Shown here in pieces: positions 61,831 through 64,000 of a stretch of 64,000 nucleotides of DNA; the stretch's first letter is position 1, and every line of letters begins with the position of its first letter. The notes beneath the pieces were generated by a model, which was not told where the DNA came from, made no database searches, and worked only from the letters and a program-made list of their open reading frames with translations. The translations under genes were made by a program, and so were the position numbers. The stretch covers positions 8,866,001-8,930,000 of the forward strand of contig JANVAS020000203.1 in the NCBI GenBank assembly GCA_027563935.2, written 5' to 3'. Source of the stretch: Costus lasius (taxonomy: Eukaryota; Streptophyta; Magnoliopsida; Zingiberales; Costaceae).

Positions 61831-63534
61831 TGTTAGGTCCCCTTCAAGGGGGAGCGCAAGCGGATAAAGCCCCTTTCAAGAGGGGGGGCGCAAATGCAAT
61901 TTTAGGGGTGTCACCCTCATGACCGCATGTAGATCATATGGTTAACTTATGTATAAGCGAAAGGATCTTTTAAAGGGATCATACCAACGCCATGAAGTTG
62001 GATGTCGGCTTGGAAGAAGAGAGCAACTTTGATCTCCTCCAAAAATTCACACACAAGGTGAAGATCTCTTACTTCCTTGGCGTCACTTGTGCTAGCAAGG
62101 CACCCAAGGTTCCTTGTCGAATGGAAGGAGATGATGAAAGCTTTCTTGGCCGATCCTTCTTCTCGTCAACCTCCACCACCCAAGAGTGCGAGTGTCGTCA
62201 AGAGCCAAAGGGGAGATGAGCGTTAGCCAAAGCTTGTGATCGAATGTGGAGACATTCATCACTATGGCAAAACCGAAATGCAATAAATGGTAAGTCTTCA
62301 ACACATGCGTTATGCGTTCACATGAAGTGAACCAAACGCATATCTCATCTCACAAATGAACCAAGCGCTCACATATGAGCCGGTTCAATGTAGTTGGTCC
62401 AATGACCAAACCAAATCAGCCCAAGTATTGGTCCAGACAAAAATAAACCCTAAGGTTCAAGATCTGACCGTTCATCCTTTGATGCTCTTGATCTCCCAGA
62501 TCTAGCATCCACACTCTCGATCAAAGCTTACCGATCTCAAGCCCTAATCAATCAAACATGATCAGACTGGATCTCACTTACAATCAGAGTTTAATCTCCT
62601 TTAAACTGAATCAAAACAATCCAGTCCACCCGATCTGACTCAAGTAAGTCATATCACCAAATTGTGCGACCCTAAGGGTTTCCTTTAAATGTCGGTAACG
62701 ATAACTCAGGTCATCACAATCAGTGAGGGGTATCTAGCAACACATCACTGTCTCCCGATATAAAGGAAAGAGTCTTCCAAGACTACACCCAAACCACAGC
62801 ACAAGTGTGAATCCACTTCACAAGGCATACATGTTTCCTTTGCCACTGGATGTTCTTATTGGACAAGCATGTCAAGCCTGTAACTCCAATACGATGAGCA
62901 TGATTAGATCAGATGAACATAGTCATCTAGGTATGGCCATACACTATCTCAATCATCTCATACAGGGGGGGCCCCTTTAGAACATCACACTCCTTGAACA
63001 AGGAGACGGCAATCCTTTATCTATCACTAGTGTCCTAACCTGACTCATGATCATTATCCAAGATAGTCTATAATCATTATGTTTCAAATGATATTGAACT
63101 ACCTCAAAATAATGACATTCATCATTTAGAAACACAAGTGATCTCAAGTCAAAGGACATGTGCCACTTGGTGCTTACAAGGATCATTCACATTGTGACAA
63201 GCAATTGAATATCCTAGTAGGGTCTGTCCAGTACATCCAATGTACCCATGAGTCTACATCTTATTTCATGCTCGAAGCATCCTATAAGATTAGCACACAT
63301 ATTAGTCTCAATCATATCAAGGCTGTCTCATGTTCACCAAGATATCTTGACTAAGGACATATGCATGTCAGCCTAGCTGAACAGCTTTGAGACATTATTC
63401 AGAAGTACACTTATTACAGCAGACAAGGTAGCAACCTGAATAATAACCATGCCTTTATAAACATAAGAGTTTATTACATGATACTTATACAATCCCAAGG
63501 CCTCAAACATTAGCCTTAAGGGCATACCCCAACA
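61831..63534 (-). mobile_element. Copia-II 5' LTR (1704 bp)
   Basis: LTR orientation TGTTGGGGTATGCCC (63534) to GGGGACCTAACA (61831), adjacent to the primer site. Complete reference copy for the truncated 3' LTR. Confidence 0.9.
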
Positions 63535-63656
63535 CCTTTTGTCCTCTCTCTCACATGGATCCTTGGGAAAGGAATATATTTCGGGTGTAATGATTCTTCC
63601 ACTTTGTCCTGGGACTGCAAAATTTTAAATTACACCCGGTATTCCCCATCAAAAAC

Positions 63657-64000
63657 CACCTGATCACAGTCGTGAACGCCATCACGGCTAGGCTGTGAAC
63701 ACCCTTGAAGATGCCGAGTTGCCTTGGAGGCCCCGTTTCTACATACACCGCCCTCCGTACCATATTTCCCCATCACAAGAGGACCCAAAAGAGCCCAATT
63801 AGGTAATAATCCGGCGCTCCCAATGCTCGAGTCAACCACCAGACCATTACATGAGACTAATTATCCTGCTCTCAGTCCACACCGAGATCCTCCAACCCAT
63901 GGGCCTCCCAACTTGACCCACCGAAGGCCCGACCCAAGACGGATATCATAATCATCAGAACAACATGGCCCAAGAGCAAGCTTGTCCACAATAACTTGTA
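63657..64000. other. Right flank of Copia-III, unassigned
   Basis: Sequence beyond the Copia-III target-site duplication. GC content is higher than in the elements around it. No LTR terminus, primer site or recognisable protein motif. The first 60 bases (GTGAACGCCATCACGGCTAG and following) resemble the left flank (GTGAACATAATCACAGGCTA) loosely, but I cannot align them confidently. Confidence 0.5.

Larger units (their letters stand above)
56165..63534 (-). mobile_element. Copia-II: recent Copia element lacking RT/RNase H
   Basis: Flanked by ccttt at 56160-56164 and 63535-63539. The first Copia-III LTR near 48610 shows the uninserted site. Minus-strand order: 5' LTR (63534-61831), primer site (complement of 61817-61828), leader, gag to integrase (60045 to 58151), an inverted LTR fragment (57135-58150), and the last 0.97 kb of the 3' LTR (56165-57130). 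The two LTR ends of Copia-II differ at about four positions in 960 bases by eye, so insertion is recent. Confidence 0.85.
53957..63651 (+). mobile_element. Copia-III LTR, second copy, interrupted by Copia-II
   Basis: TGTTGGTGTTTATGCCC to GGTATTCCCCATCA. Without Copia-II it is about 2.3 kb. It is followed by aaaac (63652-63656), matching the duplication left of the first LTR, so its right edge is the true 3' edge of the Copia-III insertion. Contains hairpin ATGATGTTTACATCAT (54749-54764). It lacks the two inserts found in the first LTR. Confidence 0.78.

Overview
The window is nuclear DNA from a plant with a large, repeat-rich genome. The evidence is Athila-type Ty3/Gypsy elements with a tRNA-Asp primer site, Ty1/Copia polyproteins primed by initiator tRNA-Met, long LTRs, and several levels of nesting. 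The sequence does not identify the species. I found no host gene, rRNA, tRNA gene or CRISPR array. Almost every base can be assigned to an LTR retrotransposon, a solo LTR or a fragment of one.

Layout. (1) 1-3525: the gag end and one 2.8-kb LTR of a minus-strand Gypsy element that leaves the window on the left. It is inserted in the RNase H region of (2) 3526-8464, a decayed minus-strand Athila (RT, protease, gag, 2.0-kb LTR). (3) 8465-35469: a plus-strand Athila with gag and protease but no RT/integrase, then an ATHILA env-like ORF. That ORF is split by a minus-strand solo LTR (12797-16280), which holds a second solo LTR (13602-15277). Its 3' LTR (18668-33465) is split by a Copia element (19630-32381, TSD gtatt). 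That Copia has a nested Copia fragment in its 5' LTR and an unassigned 2.35-kb solo-LTR-like insert in its 3' LTR. A short internal remnant and another Athila LTR follow (33466-35469). (4) 35623-63651: an old Copia (called Copia-III here, TSD aaaac) whose two LTRs lie in a tandem duplication that also carries its left flank and an Athila LTR end. The first LTR has a young full-length Copia (Copia-I, 35977-45070, TSD tatca) and a solo LTR (45810-47499, TSD ccaat). The second has another Copia (Copia-II, 56165-63534, TSD ccttt). (5) 63657-64000: unassigned flank.

The Copia genes are gag, zinc knuckle, protease, integrase, RT and RNase H in one frame. Copia-I is broken by a single stop. The 19630 element lost its start codon and has one stop. 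Copia-II lost RT/RNase H by a nested insertion plus deletion. Mobility of any of these would need proteins supplied by relatives.

The main observations outside plain annotation are: reciprocal empty insertion sites in the duplicated copies; a hairpin near the predicted RNA start whose stem differs in sequence but is kept as a pairing in three Copia LTR families; twin leader hairpins with compensatory changes; an ACGG/CCGT palindrome array present both in Athila LTRs and in an internal spacer; and two nested-insertion deletions sealed with templated filler DNA.
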